The position numbers were made by a program, and so were the translations under genes. A DNA stretch of 64,000 bases from contig NZ_VAUW01000007.1 of the NCBI RefSeq assembly GCF_005771495.1, positions 62,001 to 126,000 on the forward strand. The letters run 5' to 3'. Positions 62,660 through 64,000 of this stretch are shown in pieces. The notes below the pieces were generated by a model. The model was not told the origin of the DNA, made no database searches, and worked only from the letters and a program-made list of their open reading frames with translations. The stretch is from Maribacter sp. ACAM166. GTDB taxonomy: Bacteria > Bacteroidota > Bacteroidia > Flavobacteriales > Flavobacteriaceae. The stretch's first letter is position 1, and each line of letters opens with the position of its first letter.

Positions 62660-64000
62660 ATGGCGTTAGAATCTAACGATAAACCGGACAAACCTATTAC
62701 CAAATTTGAATCAATGCTCAAGACAGACGATGTCTATTTCTTTGATGCAGAAGATTTTGAGGATATTGTACACCACTATTTAAATCATGGAAAAATCTCT
62801 TTGGCAAAAAAAGGGATTAAAATTGGGTTACAACAACATCCTGATTCTATAGAATTAAAATTGCTTCAAGTAGAGGTTATGGTTTTTGAAAACCAAATGG
62901 AAAAAGCAGAAATGCTATTAGATGAGTTACAGCTTTTAGACCATCAGAATGAAGAAATTTATATTCAGCGCGCTAACATATATTCCAAGCAAGACAATCA
63001 TGAAGCTGCAATTCAATTATTGCAAAGAGCCTTAACTATTACTTCGAACAGTTTTGACATTTACAGCCTTTTAGGTATGGAATATCTGTTTATAGATAAC
63101 TTTAAACAGGCGAAAGAAAGCTTTATGAAATGCGTTGAGTTTGATGAGCAAGATTACTCATCACTTTACAACGTAATATATTGTTTTGAATTTTTGGAAG
63201 AGTACGATGGTGCTATCATCTATCTGAATGAATACTTAGAGAAAAATCCGTTTTGTGAAGTTGCATGGCATCAGTTAGGGAAGCAATATTATTATAAAGA
63301 GATGTTTACCGAGGCTCTGGCAGCTTTTGATTTTGCCATTATATCCGATGATACTTTTATTGGCGCATATTTTGAAAAGGGTAAGGTGCTTGAAAAGCTA
63401 GGTAGATATAAAGAGGCCATTGAAAATTACGAAACCACAATTTCTATAGAAGATCCTACATCACATGCATTTTTAAGAATAGGGAAATGCTATGAAAAAT
63501 TGAAGGATACTGAAATGGCAAAATACTATTTCTATCAAACCGTACACGAAGACCCATTGCTGGATAAAGGCTGGCTGGCTATTACCAATTTGTATTTCAA
63601 TACGAAAGATTATGAAAAAGCAGTCTACTATATTAATAAAGCTCTGAATATAGATGGTGAAAATCCATTATACTGGAAGAAATGTGCCCAAATTCATACT
63701 GCTTTACTCAACTATGACCAAGCTGATTTCGCATTCAAACAAGCTGTAGATTTGGGCAATTATGAATTAGACACGTGGTTAAAGTGGGCCGATGTAGTGC
63801 ACACGAATGGAGAAACCATTACAGCTGTGCAAATTTTAGCACAAGGAAGGGAATTCTATCCTGAGAGTCTTGAACTATTATACAAATCTGTAGGGTTTCA
63901 ACTTATCGCCGAAGACTTTATCAATGCAAGAATAACTTTGATGGATGCCTTGAAAATTGATAAGAATCAAAAAAAACTACATCTTTTCACCGATAAGTTT
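62660..64000 (+). CDS. TPR-repeat protein, 3' end beyond the window
   Basis: Open from the ATG at 62660 to the last base (447 codons, no stop). There is no signal peptide (MALESNDKPDKPITKFESML), so it is cytoplasmic. At least ten TPR-like helix pairs can be seen, for example HGKISLAKKGIKIGLQQHPDS, KLGRYKEAIENYETTISIEDP and TKDYEKAVYYINKALNIDGEN. TPR arrays mediate protein contacts; no partner is visible. It follows the aminotransferase by 102 bases on the same strand. Confidence 0.88.
   Translation, partial: MALESNDKPDKPITKFESMLKTDDVYFFDAEDFEDIVHHYLNHGKISLAKKGIKIGLQQHPDSIELKLLQVEVMVFENQMEKAEMLLDELQLLDHQNEEIYIQRANIYSKQDNHEAAIQLLQRALTITSNSFDIYSLLGMEYLFIDNFKQAKESFMKCVEFDEQDYSSLYNVIYCFEFLEEYDGAIIYLNEYLEKNPFCEVAWHQLGKQYYYKEMFTEALAAFDFAIISDDTFIGAYFEKGKVLEKLGRYKEAIENYETTISIEDPTSHAFLRIGKCYEKLKDTEMAKYYFYQTVHEDPLLDKGWLAITNLYFNTKDYEKAVYYINKALNIDGENPLYWKKCAQIHTALLNYDQADFAFKQAVDLGNYELDTWLKWADVVHTNGETITAVQILAQGREFYPESLELLYKSVGFQLIAEDFINARITLMDALKIDKNQKKLHLFTDKF

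Noticed and set aside
1-64000. CRISPR array, insertion sequence, prophage, toxin-antitoxin or restriction genes
   Set aside because: No repeat-spacer pattern, transposase, integrase or phage or defence protein motif was found on either strand.
1-64000. tRNA or rRNA genes
   Set aside because: I noticed no T-loop GGTTCGAnTCC-type segment with matching acceptor stem, and no rRNA-like sequence; a tRNA scan would be decisive.

Overview
The window is about 64 kb of AT-rich, densely coded bacterial chromosome. It looks like a marine member of the Flavobacteriaceae (phylum Bacteroidota), with a Maribacter/Zobellia-like feel, but the genus is a guess. Support comes from many flavobacterial marker genes (GldI, DUF5683, WbqC, DUF6122, DUF3810, OstA-like, DUF4212 with a VC_2705-type symporter), the Bacteroidota -7 promoter element TAnnTTTG before many genes, and the near absence of Shine-Dalgarno sequences. 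I see no rRNA, tRNA, CRISPR array, insertion sequence, prophage or recognisable defence system.

Layout. 1-5.4 kb: a same-strand set for peptidoglycan-sugar recovery (GHL10/DigH-like glycosidase cut by the window edge, AmpG-like permease, cytoplasmic NagZ-like GH3, AnmK). 5.5-9.5 kb: acetate uptake and activation (DUF4212 + sodium:solute symporter, acetyl-CoA synthetase). 9.6-12 kb: a minus-strand pair, a TPR lipoprotein and a Sco1/SenC protein, both frame-disrupted at homopolymers. 12.1-13.4 kb: a Bcr/CflA-type efflux pump. 13.5-20.5 kb: a core block (uridine kinase, FtsB/DivIC-like, ParA, ParB, DUF5683, DapB, signal peptidase I, WbqC, DUF6122). 20.4-26.6 kb, minus strand: EEP nuclease, two rhomboid proteases, MutL, a small membrane protein, lumazine synthase, a TPR membrane protein. 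26.7-35.6 kb: RecF, a lipoprotein, DUF721, Ndk, PhoD-like phosphatase, NrnA, GldI, a cyclophilin-FKBP fusion, PepD and DUF3810. 35.8-42.7 kb: two amidohydrolase-family proteins (three modules) and a penicillin acylase. 42.8-49.1 kb, minus strand: a molybdenum cofactor operon (moaD-moaE-moaA-moaC-mobA-moeB-tauE-moeA) followed by a frame-broken membrane protein. 49.2-56.3 kb: DUF6503 lipoprotein, TrmH-type methyltransferase, M48 protease, RelA/SpoT, Fur, PurA. 56.4-59.6 kb: a DUF1080 hydrolase and a Gfo/Idh/MocA oxidoreductase followed by a wrecked ThuA-type gene. 59.7-64 kb: OstA-like protein, class III aminotransferase, and a TPR protein cut by the window end.

Most of the window is conserved housekeeping sequence. 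The most interesting signals are: the DigH-like gene in line with AmpG/NagZ/AnmK; a recurring arrangement in which the -7 element ends only 4-6 nt before the start codon, predicting leaderless mRNAs; three single-base homopolymer lesions against one multiply broken ThuA locus that looks like a deletion fusion; amidohydrolase modules that have lost their metal ligands; a MutL without the endonuclease motif; and a TauE/SafE transporter embedded by gene overlap in the molybdenum cofactor operon. I did not find a convincing undescribed multi-gene system.
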